DNA of 33,718 nt from Planctomycetota bacterium (GTDB lineage: Bacteria > Planctomycetota > UBA8742 > UBA2392): positions 1 to 33,718 of the forward strand of contig QEVF01000036.1 of the NCBI GenBank assembly GCA_003576915.1, in the 5' to 3' direction. Below the pieces are notes generated by a model. That model saw only the letters and a list, made by a program, of their open reading frames with translations. It was not told the origin of the DNA and made no database searches. This document shows, piece after piece, positions 1 to 8,017 of the stretch (its first letter is position 1; each line of letters starts with the position of its first letter). The position numbers and the translations under genes were made by a program.

Positions 1-98
1 ACTCAGAAAGGCCGCACCAGTCACTGAACTACATGAGCCCGGAACAGTTCCGGGCCCAACAACAGGAACAGGTGGCTTGATTTCGGGGGAGCACTACA
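1..98 (+). mobile_element. Right end of an IS3-family insertion sequence (partial)
   Basis: The first 99 bases recur exactly, inverted, at the other end of the window. The segment holds the 3' end of a transposase frame and, just after its stop, a terminal repeat. Read from outside, that repeat begins TGTAGTGCTCCCCCGAAATC, and TG...CA termini are typical of IS3-family elements. The IS edge is placed at base 98; base 99 matches by chance or is part of the IS. Bases 37-55 form a 9-bp-arm palindrome inside the coding part. Only the right end is present, so group and length cannot be given. Confidence 0.8.
3..80 (+). CDS. IS3-family transposase OrfB, C-terminal fragment
   Basis: An open frame enters from the left edge and stops with TGA at 78-80. 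It encodes SERPHQSLNYMSPEQFRAQ and a few more residues. The pattern ERPH-x-x-LxYxxPxxF is the usual C-terminus of IS3-family integrase-type transposases, downstream of the catalytic DDE domain. The catalytic part lies outside the window. Stop and IS tip are only 18 bases apart, as is common for this family. Confidence 0.8.
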   Translation, partial: SERPHQSLNYMSPEQFRAQQQEQVA

Positions 99-1551
99 AG
101 AGAGCGCTATCGTTATCGCCCTTGCGCTTCAACTTCCCACCGCCACCCAAACGCAAAGAAAAGAAGTCAATGAACCTCCTAGGTCCAACACCGACAAATG
201 GTTCCAATTGGACTTTTTCGCTGTCGTCACTGAGTTGTCCGCCAGGTGGGCAGTGTTCAACGCTGTCGGCGTGCAATTCAGCCGCCTTGCTTTTCATGTA
301 CGGTTCAACGTAAACGACTCGTTTAATACCAGCTGCGACAATGTGTTTCGCACAGTTGTGACATGGGAAGGTAGTTGAGTAGAGAGTAGCACCCTTCACA
401 GCCACACCTCGACGTGCACAAGATAAAATCGCTTCCATTTCCGCATGAACCGACCGGCCAAACTCCGTCAGATGTGAAAGAGGTCCTTTTTGCAAAGTGA
501 GGGAAAGTTCTTCCTGAATTCTCTCCCAGAGCCCAGCGGTCACCAGTTCGGGAATTTTGAAGCCATTGATGACCTCACGAACTTTTTCGCTGGCTCGAGA
601 TAAGACCTTTTCAGTTAGCTTCCGCAGTTCCATCTTGTTTGCATCATAGCCGAGTTGATAGTCCCGCCCTTTAGGGTGCTGCTCTACGTACTTCTTTGAA
701 GTGTTATCGTACTGTCGGATGTAGAGCCCACCTCCGAATTTGGGGCTATCATTTAGTCCCACTGAAAGGATTTCGTCATCTCGGGTAACTACGGCTCCAA
801 CCTGTCTCGACAAGTCCGCTGAACGGGCAGATGACGTAAAAGCCATGTACATTGCAAACTCGTCAAATGTGGGCGTTTCGAACGGGTTACCGAAAACAAC
901 TTCGATCGAACGATTTACTTGGGCGCGCAAATGGCCGTCATCTTCGTCCCAGACGATGAAAAAATCGGAGAGATGGAACGTCTCAGAAACCTTCTGACCG
1001 TGGTCTAGCCCTTCGTCCAAGTCACGCTCAAACAGCTTATCGACCTCTGCTTGAGGCACGTGCTTTTCATCCTGTAAATAACGACGTCGAATGTCTTCCG
1101 GCGCGGTCACGCCAAATAGAAAGAACCCATTCCCGTAGGTGTCGCAAAGAAATTTCACTTCGGTGGGGTGCTTAAGCTGTCGAATGATTGTTGCGTGGGC
1201 GAAGTGGGGTTGGGCTTCCTCTTTTTCCGGCTTCGTAGTTTTGGTTCTGGAGTCGTAGATTGCTCTGGCAGCACCGATCGCCAAGATGTCATCGCGCTCG
1301 CTTCTTTGACGGGCGATATCCCCCTCTGTCATGAGCCGATTCGTGCGATCTACGTGTGCTTCTCCAGTTGAATCGCCGCTGGTAACAAATCTAGGAATGA
1401 TCTTTTCCGAAACCTTGATGATGCTCGTTGAGTATCCGAATGCTTTGAGCTTTTCGTTGATTAGCTCACAGACCCGCTGCAAATTAACCCCGGTCGGCGA
1501 AACTAATCCGATCACCAGTTCATATGCGGTGAGTTTTTCAGAGTCAGGCAT
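94..1551 (-). CDS. avcD: Anti-phage dCTP/dCMP deaminase (AvcD/DCD type), 3' end clipped by IS
   Basis: This is a two-domain protein of 485 residues. Residues ~10-230 resemble the P-loop kinase-like domain of AvcD-type defence deaminases (ELVIGLVSPTGVN near the start, without a canonical GKS/T). Residues ~240-460 form a deoxycytidylate-deaminase fold with VGAVV near the domain start, zinc/catalytic H369-A-E371 and P396-C397-x-x-C400. Family members deplete dCTP/dCMP during phage infection; that role is inferred from the family. The TAG stop at 94-96 lies inside the IS terminal repeat, so the last codons come from the IS and the natural C-terminus is lost. Base composition is clearly AT-richer than its neighbours, suggesting acquisition. 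There is no clear ribosome-binding site before ATG 1551. The 62 bp upstream leave little room for a separate antitoxin RNA gene like the one described for AvcD. Confidence 0.8.
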   Translation of the reverse strand: MPDSEKLTAYELVIGLVSPTGVNLQRVCELINEKLKAFGYSTSIIKVSEKIIPRFVTSGDSTGEAHVDRTNRLMTEGDIARQRSERDDILAIGAARAIYDSRTKTTKPEKEEAQPHFAHATIIRQLKHPTEVKFLCDTYGNGFFLFGVTAPEDIRRRYLQDEKHVPQAEVDKLFERDLDEGLDHGQKVSETFHLSDFFIVWDEDDGHLRAQVNRSIEVVFGNPFETPTFDEFAMYMAFTSSARSADLSRQVGAVVTRDDEILSVGLNDSPKFGGGLYIRQYDNTSKKYVEQHPKGRDYQLGYDANKMELRKLTEKVLSRASEKVREVINGFKIPELVTAGLWERIQEELSLTLQKGPLSHLTEFGRSVHAEMEAILSCARRGVAVKGATLYSTTFPCHNCAKHIVAAGIKRVVYVEPYMKSKAAELHADSVEHCPPGGQLSDDSEKVQLEPFVGVGPRRFIDFFSLRLGGGGKLKRKGDNDSALL

Positions 1552-1613
1552 TTGATTGTCTTAGGCTAGCTCAAAGGGTACCTATAAATCGCAGGTGCAG
1601 ACTTTTTTGATAA

Positions 1614-2849
1614 CTAGCCAGCCAGCTTGCGCAGCTCTTCATCCGTCAAAAGCCGCGACGCGGCTTTGGCGGCGTTGAGGATTTTTTCGACTCTTGCGTC
1701 GGTGGCTTCGATGCCTTGGCTTTCGAGCCAGAAGACGACGTTCGATTTGCCGCTCATGTGGCCGATGCGGATGATTTGTTTCAGGCCGAAGTCGCCGGCG
1801 GGGACTCCGCTATACACTCTATCCGCGAGCCAGTTGTCGCCCTTTTTCTTGGCCTTGATCACCGCGGCAGCGTGCACTCCTGTTCCCGTCTCGAAGGCGT
1901 CTTCGCCGAAGACGGGGTAATTCTGGGGCAGGGGCACGCCGGTGTATTCGTGGGCTTTCCTCACGTATTCGGCGAGGCTGCTCAGGTCGTTCTTGATTAG
2001 ACCCATGAGTTTTAGATTCACCAACAACTGGTCGATCTGGCAGTTGCCTACGCGCTCGCCCAGCCCCAGCGCCGTGCCGTGGACCACATCGGCGCCGGCC
2101 TCAATGGCCGCCAGAGAATTCGCGACGGCCAGGCCCCTATCGCTGTGGCCGTGCCAGTTCACGAGCACCTGCTTGCCCGTGGGTTTCACCACGTCTTCGA
2201 TCACGAACCTCAGCAACTGCTTCACGCCGTGGGGCGTGACGTGGCCGCAGGTGTCGCACACGCAGATGTTGCCCGCTCCCAGCTCAATGGCCCGCTGGTA
2301 GAGCGCCTTGACTTCTTCGGGCTTGCTGCGCGTGGTGTCCTCCGTGACGAACATGACGGGAATACTGTGGCCAATCGCCCACTTCACCGCCACTTCCATG
2401 GTTTCCATGAGCTTTTGCAGGGTCCAGCCCTCGGCGTATTGGCGAATGGGGCTGGTGCCCAAAAACGCGCTGGCCTGAATCTTGATGCCGTATTTCTGCT
2501 GCAGGGCGTCAATGGGCTCGATGTCGCTGACCACCGTGCGCACGGCGCAGCCCGGCTTGATCTTCATCTTCTCGGAGACGATCACTTTCAAAAGCGCCTC
2601 GATATGCTCGCGGTGCTGCGGCCCCGCGCCGGGCAGGCCGAGATCGACGCGGTCGATGCCGAGCTTTTCCATGTAGCGCAAGAGCTCGATCTTCTGCCCG
2701 ATGCTGGGGTTGATGGCGCTGGGGCTTTGCAGGCCGTCACGCAGGGTTTCGTCGTCAAACTGGATGGGCTTGGTGCGTTTTAGCAGCGCGTCGCTGCCCT
2801 GCTTGTTCCAGTCGTAAATCAGGTCGTTTTCGGCGAGTGCGTTGGTCAT
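1614..2849 (-). CDS. 2-isopropylmalate synthase/HMG-CoA lyase family enzyme (DRE-TIM)
   Basis: The 411-residue protein is a DRE-TIM metallolyase barrel. DETLRDG is at residues 33-39 (catalytic Arg and metal Asp), DTCGH at 199-203, and the metal-binding HGHSDRG at 233-239. The latter leads into a segment closely resembling signature 2 of isopropylmalate/homocitrate synthases (VANSLAAIEAGADVV and GLGERVGN). Such enzymes condense acetyl-CoA with a 2-oxo acid or run related retro-aldol reactions. At 411 residues it lacks the C-terminal leucine-binding regulatory domain of LeuA, so citramalate, homocitrate or another 2-oxoacid synthase activity is equally possible. The start at 2849 is chosen because GGAG lies six bases upstream; an in-frame upstream start at 2912 has no support. 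No leucine or lysine pathway genes are adjacent. Confidence 0.75.
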   Translation of the reverse strand: MTNALAENDLIYDWNKQGSDALLKRTKPIQFDDETLRDGLQSPSAINPSIGQKIELLRYMEKLGIDRVDLGLPGAGPQHREHIEALLKVIVSEKMKIKPGCAVRTVVSDIEPIDALQQKYGIKIQASAFLGTSPIRQYAEGWTLQKLMETMEVAVKWAIGHSIPVMFVTEDTTRSKPEEVKALYQRAIELGAGNICVCDTCGHVTPHGVKQLLRFVIEDVVKPTGKQVLVNWHGHSDRGLAVANSLAAIEAGADVVHGTALGLGERVGNCQIDQLLVNLKLMGLIKNDLSSLAEYVRKAHEYTGVPLPQNYPVFGEDAFETGTGVHAAAVIKAKKKGDNWLADRVYSGVPAGDFGLKQIIRIGHMSGKSNVVFWLESQGIEATDARVEKILNAAKAASRLLTDEELRKLAG

Positions 2850-2972
2850 GTCTGTCTCCACGGGCCAGTATAGGCCAGGGCTTGGCGTGTGCGCCAGCTT
2901 TTGGCCTGTCACGTCGGGCCCGGCCCGGTCGTCATGTGATGGAACGCTCGAAGCCCGGACGGCCTGTCCGTG

Positions 2973-2990
2973 CTGCCAGATATCCGGCAG
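2973..2990. promoter_or_regulatory. 18-bp near-perfect palindrome in divergent intergenic region
   Basis: CTGCCAGATATCCGGCAG is an inverted repeat with a single mismatched pair. It lies in the 274-bp gap between the divergently transcribed synthase-family gene and the TolC-like gene. A short hairpin with arms CGGAC/GTCCG precedes it. It could be an operator for either gene; no regulator gene is nearby. Otherwise this gap shows no small gene that I can support. Confidence 0.3.
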
Positions 2991-3123
2991 GCGCGGCGGC
3001 GGGCAGGGCGCGCTTGCATCGCGAACTCAAGCGGGCATACTCGCGGCCCTGGGGCCACCGGGGGGTGGAAGCGGCCAGGGCTGGAATGGGAAGGACGCAG
3101 GGGGTTTTTGACTGGAGCCTAGA

Positions 3124-4716
3124 GTGAAACGGATTCTTTCGTGCCTGCTGGTCAGTGCCTGCCTGCTGCCGGCGGCCTGCCGCACCCGGGTCAGTGAGGT
3201 TGAGCCTTCGGAGAGTTTCCGAAAGGCGCTGGACGAAGTGATGCAGCGGCAGCCCAACGCCAACAAGGTCAAGCCCTCGGATCTGGAGCGCCGCCGCGAG
3301 CCCGTCGTCCTCAAGCTGAGCCTGACGGATGCCCTGGAGCTGGCGGCGACGCGCAACCGCGCCCTGCTGTTTGAGCAGCTTTCAATTGAGCTGGCGCGCA
3401 CGAACACGATGGCCTCGAAGAGCCGGCTGGATTTCACGGCGGGGGCCAACTTCAGCTACATGCGCGACGAAGGGCCCGTCACACGCCGCTTCCCCGGTGA
3501 CAGCCGCGACAAGGAAATCACGGGCACGACGGGCTTTGGCCTGAGCGCGACTTTACCGTTTGCGACGGGCACGACGCTGGACCTGAGCGGGGGCTTTCAG
3601 CGCGTAGACAGCAACAGCCCCTTCTCGACCTTCGAGTTCTTCCCCTCGACGACGCTCAAGGTCACCCAGCACCTGCTCAACGGGGTGGGCTTTGTGCCCA
3701 ACCTCTCCAACACCTGGATTGCCGAGGGTAACGAACGTATCGCCGAACTGAACATGCGCTCGGCTCGCAACCTGCAGGCCTACAACGTGGCCGTGGCCTA
3801 CTGGAACCTTGTGGAGGCCCAGGAAGACCTGAAGGTTCTGCGCCGCCAGGAAGAGCTGGCCCGCGACGCCCTGGAGCTGGCCAAGAACCGCCGCGAAGCG
3901 GGCCTGGGCACGCGCCTGGACGAGCTGGCCCAGGAAAGCAACCTCGCGGCCCAGCAGCGCGGCATCATTCAGGCCGAGGCGCTGGAGGAAACCCGCAGCG
4001 ATGAGCTGCTGCGCGCCATGCACCCCGACCTGCTGACGGGTTATTCGCTGTTCGAGAACTACCGCATCGTGATCCAGCCCTCGACGCAGGCCGATGCCGC
4101 GCGCCTGGAGAGCTTTGAGCCCTCGCTGATGAACGAGCTGAAAGGCGCCCTTCGCAAGCGGGCGGAGATTGAAGTGGCCCGCAAGCGCATCGAGAATGCG
4201 GGTCTTGCCATCCGCCGGGACGAGTATGGTCTGCTGCCGACGCTGGATGTCAGCGGCGAGCTCACGGTCAATGGCTTTGGCGAGCAGTTTGATGACTCCC
4301 TGGACAACTACACGGACCTGGACAACCTGCGCTACGGCGTAACGCTGACCTTCGGCGTTCCGATTCAGAACCGCGGCGCGCGCGCCGCGCTGGACGCTTC
4401 CGTGATTGAGAAGCGCCAGGCCATCCTGGATGCGCGCGAGGCCGAAACCAACGTGATCACGGAAGTGGCTTTGGCCGTGCGCACGATCAAGAGCGCAAAG
4501 CGCGGAGTGGTGGCCGCCGAACAGGCGCGCAAGCTGGCCGAAGAGACCTACCAGGCCGAACAGGAACGCCAGAAGGCGGGCCTGGCCACCGCCTTTGAAG
4601 TCAAGCAGTCCCTCAACGACCTGACGGCGGCCGAGCGCGACCTCATCAAGGCCCGCGTGGAGCTTGAGAAGGCGCGGCTGGGCCTGCTCAAGGCCACGGG
4701 TGAACTGGGGCAGTAG
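3124..4716 (+). CDS. TolC-family outer membrane efflux lipoprotein
   Basis: The 530-residue protein begins with a lipoprotein signal peptide (lipobox LPAAC, acylated Cys19). Two outer-membrane-efflux repeats follow, starting near LTDALELAATRNR (~residue 63) and again near residue 340 (LKGALRKRAEIEVARKR). They carry the long Ala/Glu/Arg-rich coiled-coil helices of the TolC/OprM fold. It should form a trimeric channel across outer membrane and periplasm. No RND pump, ABC pump or membrane fusion protein is beside it, so its partner and substrate are unknown. It starts with GTG, with GGAG six bases upstream. Its stop is three bases from the stop of the convergent DUF309 gene. Confidence 0.8.
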   Translation: MKRILSCLLVSACLLPAACRTRVSEVEPSESFRKALDEVMQRQPNANKVKPSDLERRREPVVLKLSLTDALELAATRNRALLFEQLSIELARTNTMASKSRLDFTAGANFSYMRDEGPVTRRFPGDSRDKEITGTTGFGLSATLPFATGTTLDLSGGFQRVDSNSPFSTFEFFPSTTLKVTQHLLNGVGFVPNLSNTWIAEGNERIAELNMRSARNLQAYNVAVAYWNLVEAQEDLKVLRRQEELARDALELAKNRREAGLGTRLDELAQESNLAAQQRGIIQAEALEETRSDELLRAMHPDLLTGYSLFENYRIVIQPSTQADAARLESFEPSLMNELKGALRKRAEIEVARKRIENAGLAIRRDEYGLLPTLDVSGELTVNGFGEQFDDSLDNYTDLDNLRYGVTLTFGVPIQNRGARAALDASVIEKRQAILDAREAETNVITEVALAVRTIKSAKRGVVAAEQARKLAEETYQAEQERQKAGLATAFEVKQSLNDLTAAERDLIKARVELEKARLGLLKATGELGQ

Positions 4717-4719
4717 GCC

Positions 4720-5109
4720 TCAGGCAGGGTGAAGCCTCGGGGCTTCGTCGGGGGCCAGGGGCTTGAGGTTGGGCGCGGGTTCGAGCACGGGCGCCATGAG
4801 CCGGGCATATTCCTGCCGGAAGCGATCCAGATCGATGCCGTGAAAGCCGGCCGGCAGTTTGGACAGCATGGCCGTGCTCTGCCGCGCCAGCAATTTGGCT
4901 CCGTGAAAGTTGCCGTTGCCGTAGTGGTAGAGACTGACGGCGGCCTGGAGCAGTCCCTGGTAGAACTTGCTCAGTTCGCCGTCGTGGCGACGCCAGAGCT
5001 CCTCCAGGTACTCGTGAGTCATGAAGTAGTCGCCCGTGTTGAAGCTCTCGAGCGACTCCTGCCAGAGTTGCTCGTTGCTGTGGCCTTCGAGTGCGTGCGG
5101 GTCACCCAT
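4720..5109 (-). CDS. DUF309 domain protein
   Basis: The 129-residue soluble protein matches the DUF309 pattern: SFNTGDYFMTHEYLEELWR at ~20-38, then FYQGLLQAAVSLYHYGNGN and a following GA..L segment. The family is an all-helical bundle of unknown biochemical role, common as a single gene in many bacterial phyla. The start at 5109 is chosen because GGAG lies five bases upstream. The frame stays open further upstream (to 5259), but those residues are not family-like. It is transcribed convergently to the TolC-like gene and divergently from the ferredoxin gene. Confidence 0.8.
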   Translation of the reverse strand: MGDPHALEGHSNEQLWQESLESFNTGDYFMTHEYLEELWRRHDGELSKFYQGLLQAAVSLYHYGNGNFHGAKLLARQSTAMLSKLPAGFHGIDLDRFRQEYARLMAPVLEPAPNLKPLAPDEAPRLHPA

Positions 5110-5290
5110 TACAACTCCGGATTCTGGATTGTCGGCGACGCACATGGAAGTCCGCGCAGGGATGCTGCGCAGTCGCGCCCGCCGTTTGTGGGGCAAGTCG
5201 CGTAAGGGTGCGCTGCTGTCCGAAGCGGTGACCTCTGTCGCGGACTCGGGCGGCGCCACGTCGCTGAATCGGACTCAGCCAGTCCACCTC

Positions 5291-5319
5291 TTGCGCAACC
5301 CCATGGCCCGCCATATCCT
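5291..5319 (+). promoter_or_regulatory. Probable promoter giving a leaderless ferredoxin mRNA
   Basis: TTGCGC (5291-5296) and TATCCT (5314-5319) are 17 bases apart. The -10 element ends only eight bases before the ATG at 5328, so transcription would begin at or within a base or two of the start codon. There is no Shine-Dalgarno sequence, which fits leaderless translation. Similar TA-rich boxes sit six bases before the start codons at 8018 and 28011. Confidence 0.45.
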
Positions 5320-5327
5320 TCGGCCCC

Positions 5328-5822
5328 ATGCCGCACTTCATCACGGATCGCTGCATCGGATGCACCATCTGCGCCAAGAAGTGCCCTGTAGATTGCATTG
5401 CGGGGGAGAATAAGGCGCTGCACGTGATCGACCCCGAGATCTGCATAGATTGCGGGGTGTGCGAGAGCTACTGCCCGGTGGAGGCTATCTCCAACGACCT
5501 CGGGCAGATCGTTCCCAAGGTAAACCAGCAGAAGAAGCGCCCCATCGCCCGCGTGATTGAAGAACTCTGCACCGGTTGCGAGTTCTGCGTGGCGGCCTGT
5601 CCCTTCGACTGCCTGGACATGGACTGGGAGCATCACACCAAGGACGGCGCCTTCTATCCCGTCGCCCGCATGACGGAAGAGAAGGAAAAGGACTGCGTCG
5701 GCTGCCGCCTGTGCGAAGAGGTCTGCATCAAGAGCGCTATCGTGGTGAGCTGGCCCAGCGGCCACGAAGCGCCGACCTTCTTTCCCGTGACGCAGACCAT
5801 CGAAAACGTCACCAGCGCCTGA
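5328..5822 (+). CDS. Ferredoxin with four [4Fe-4S] cluster motifs
   Basis: The 164-residue protein has four cysteine clusters: CIGCTICAKKCP (residues ~9-20), CIDCGVCESYCP (~38-49), CTGCEFCVAACP (~82-93) and CVGCRLCEEVC (~123-133). The first three are the full CxxCxxCxxxCP form. The fourth ends CI instead of CP. It looks like two fused bacterial-type 2[4Fe-4S] ferredoxins, similar to RnfB or ferredoxin-domain electron carriers, but with no flavin or membrane domain. It probably shuttles electrons in the cytoplasm. No obvious partner oxidoreductase is adjacent. The following 261-bp gap holds a dispersed repeat and no further gene. Confidence 0.85.
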   Translation: MPHFITDRCIGCTICAKKCPVDCIAGENKALHVIDPEICIDCGVCESYCPVEAISNDLGQIVPKVNQQKKRPIARVIEELCTGCEFCVAACPFDCLDMDWEHHTKDGAFYPVARMTEEKEKDCVGCRLCEEVCIKSAIVVSWPSGHEAPTFFPVTQTIENVTSA

Positions 5823-5932
5823 TTCGCCTTTCATGTCAGCTCAGATGGCGTGGCCCCTTGGCTGGTTTTTCGTCCAATGGTCGGCGTCCTGTCCGTACAG
5901 AGACTTCCGCGCTGTCACAGGCCGTTGAAACT

Positions 5933-6013
5933 GGCCTGCTCACGCAAGCCTGGGCGGGCTTGCGCACTTCAGGCGGCTGAAAAGCCGCTTGCAATGGAGG
6001 TCGGGCCGGATTC
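5933..6013 (+). repeat. Dispersed intergenic repeat, copy 1 (two tandem hairpins)
   Basis: This segment shares a 15-base core (ggcctgctcacgcaa, 5933-5947) with 20936-20950. From 5951 on it also aligns with 26097-26151: tgggcgggc, ttcaggc, tgaa, agccg, ggaggtc and attc in the same order. Its arms can fold as CGCAAGCC/GGCTTGCG, followed by a GAAA-capped stem GGCGGCT/AGCCGCT. It is most likely a REP-like dispersed element lying just before the DUF899-like gene. Confidence 0.5.
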
Positions 6014-6083
6014 ACCTGGTCCCGACCGGATTGAAAGAAGTGGCCGGATGCCACTCATACAGCAGCCTGGAAAAGGGGGGACC

Positions 6084-6641
6084 ATGGCCGCCGACATCGA
6101 AAAGAAATTGCGGGCCGCCGAGAAGCAGTACTTCAAGTTGCGTGAGAAAATGGCGGCCTGGCGCCGCCAGCTTCCCGCCGAACCGGTACAGGACCATGCC
6201 TTCACCGGCACTTCCGGCCGCAAAGTGAAGCTCTCGCAGCTTTTCGGCAAGCACGACCACCTCATTCTCGTGCACCACATGGGCCCCCAGTGTCCCTATT
6301 GCACTCTCTGGGCCGACGGATACTCGGGCCAGACCTACTTCATCGAGAAAAAGGCCGCCTTTGTCGTCGCGGCGCCCAAGCCGGTCAGGGTGCTGGCCAA
6401 GGCCGCAAAGGAGCGGGGTTGGAAGTTCAAGCTGGTGAGCGACGAAGGGGGAGAATTTGCCAAGCGCATGGGCTTTTGGAGCGCGCCCGGAGACTCCTGG
6501 GACGGTCCCCTTCCGGGCGTGAGCGTACTGGCCAGAAAGGGGCGCAAGATCGAACGGGTTTCCCGGGACTTCTTCGGTCCCGGCGATCCCTATTGCCCCG
6601 CCTTCCACTTCTTCGACCTGCTGCCCGCCGACAAAGCCTGA
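6084..6641 (+). CDS. DUF899-like thioredoxin-fold protein
   Basis: The 185-residue protein has a helical N-terminus (KLRAAEKQYFKLREKMAAWR) followed by a thioredoxin-like domain. The domain starts near residue 38 (HAFTGTSGRKVKLSQLF) and carries GPQCPYCTLWADG at ~67-79, with Cys70 and Cys73 as a CxxC pair. The layout matches the DUF899 family of thioredoxin-like proteins, whose substrate is not established. The start is set at 6084 because a GGGGGG run lies just upstream and the domain begins right after; the frame is open upstream, but only repeat sequence is there. It converges on the MFS gene, with 19 bases between stops. Confidence 0.75.
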   Translation: MAADIEKKLRAAEKQYFKLREKMAAWRRQLPAEPVQDHAFTGTSGRKVKLSQLFGKHDHLILVHHMGPQCPYCTLWADGYSGQTYFIEKKAAFVVAAPKPVRVLAKAAKERGWKFKLVSDEGGEFAKRMGFWSAPGDSWDGPLPGVSVLARKGRKIERVSRDFFGPGDPYCPAFHFFDLLPADKA

Positions 6642-6660
6642 ACCCGATTGCCGGCGGCAC

Positions 6661-7923
6661 TTACGGGGACCGGCGGTCCGACGCCGACGGACCTTGCACG
6701 CCCACCGGCGCAGCAGGCTGCAAGGGCCTTTCTTCCGGCGGTTTGAGGTGGCGAAAGCTGTACCAGAGCGCGAGGTCGTAGAAGATCTTCATGGTCGCAC
6801 CTGCCACCAGCAGAGTCCACAATTCGAAGTGCCGCAGCAGGAAGCCGGAAAACCCGGCCGCGGCGGCCCAACCGGCCATGCGCACGATGCCCGTGACCCC
6901 CGAGGCAAAGGTCCGCTCTTCGGGCTTGACCACGGCCATCACGTAGCTCTGGCGCGTGGGCACGTCCATCTCGACCAGGCTTTCGCGCAGCAGAAGCAGG
7001 GCGGCCGCCACCCAGAAGTTGGGCGCAACGGCAACGGTTATCAGGAGCAGGCTCGAGGGAATGTGCGTGAACACCATCGTGTTCACGAGTCCGATGCGCC
7101 GGCCCAGCCATGCCGCGCCAAAGTGGGACAGGATGTTGGCCACGAGAGCCAGGGAGTAGAGCAAGCCGACGGCGCCTTCATCGATTCCGTCGGCGGCAAA
7201 GCGCGTGATGAAGAACGTGGCCATCATGGTGCGCGTGATGAAGCCGCCTCCCAGCGCATCGATGCTGAACAGGGCCGAAATCCGCCATACCACGCCGCGC
7301 GTGGCCGGGCTCACGGGGACGCTTCCGGCGGCCTGATTCTCAACCGACTTCGGGAGCAGAACGTAAGCCGCGGCGCAGACGAGCATCAGCGCCGCATAGG
7401 CGCCAAAGCTGCCGCGCAGGGCAGCCAGCTCGCTCAGGCCAAGGGGCGAGGCCAAAAGCGCGGGCAGGCCCGCCGCCAGAGAGCCCAGGGCGCCGCCCGA
7501 ATCCTGCATGACGTTGTACCACGCGAAGGACCTGGTGCGCTGCTCGGGCGATGCCAGGGAGGGCAGGATGGCCTGCTCGAGAATCAGCGAGGCGCCGCGG
7601 TCGCGCCCCATGCCGTTGACCATGCCCACGAAGGCGGCGGCGCCCACCAGAATCGGCGTGGAGGCAACCGCGACCACGGCGCCTCCCGCGGCCATGAGCA
7701 GGGCCAGCTCCATGAGCAATGCCTTGCGCCCGAGGCGGTCGCCCCAGAAGGTGGCCACGATGGCCGCGCCGGTGGCGCCTGCCAGGCCCGCGGCCACGGT
7801 GAGCACGATCTGGCCTGGCTCAAAGCCAAGCCGCGCCAACTGGCCCCCGAGCACGATGGCGCCCATGCTGGTGGCCAGGGAGCGGGTAAAGGCGGTGGCG
7901 TAGATGAGGAAGCGGGTGTTCAT
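6661..7923 (-). CDS. MFS transporter
   Basis: The 420-residue protein has about 12 hydrophobic segments. In the loop after the second helix it has the MFS signature-like GDRLGRKALLM, with the usual Arg/Lys pattern, and a weaker second copy (GRRIGLVNTM) in the C-terminal half. It should be an inner-membrane secondary transporter; the substrate cannot be read from sequence. It is divergent from the aromatic acyl-CoA monooxygenase gene with 94 bp between starts, so import of an aromatic acid is possible but only a neighbourhood guess. The ATG at 7923 is preferred over a TTG at 7971 because it directly precedes the first membrane helix; neither has a clear Shine-Dalgarno. Confidence 0.75.
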   Translation of the reverse strand: MNTRFLIYATAFTRSLATSMGAIVLGGQLARLGFEPGQIVLTVAAGLAGATGAAIVATFWGDRLGRKALLMELALLMAAGGAVVAVASTPILVGAAAFVGMVNGMGRDRGASLILEQAILPSLASPEQRTRSFAWYNVMQDSGGALGSLAAGLPALLASPLGLSELAALRGSFGAYAALMLVCAAAYVLLPKSVENQAAGSVPVSPATRGVVWRISALFSIDALGGGFITRTMMATFFITRFAADGIDEGAVGLLYSLALVANILSHFGAAWLGRRIGLVNTMVFTHIPSSLLLITVAVAPNFWVAAALLLLRESLVEMDVPTRQSYVMAVVKPEERTFASGVTGIVRMAGWAAAAGFSGFLLRHFELWTLLVAGATMKIFYDLALWYSFRHLKPPEERPLQPAAPVGVQGPSASDRRSP

Positions 7924-8017
7924 GGGTGCCGGGGCGGCCCTGACTACGCCAAGGGGGCCTGCCCCGGTCAAGCGCTGCGGGCTGGAAGCAGGCCCTTGGG
8001 GGCGCTAACGTGCCGCC

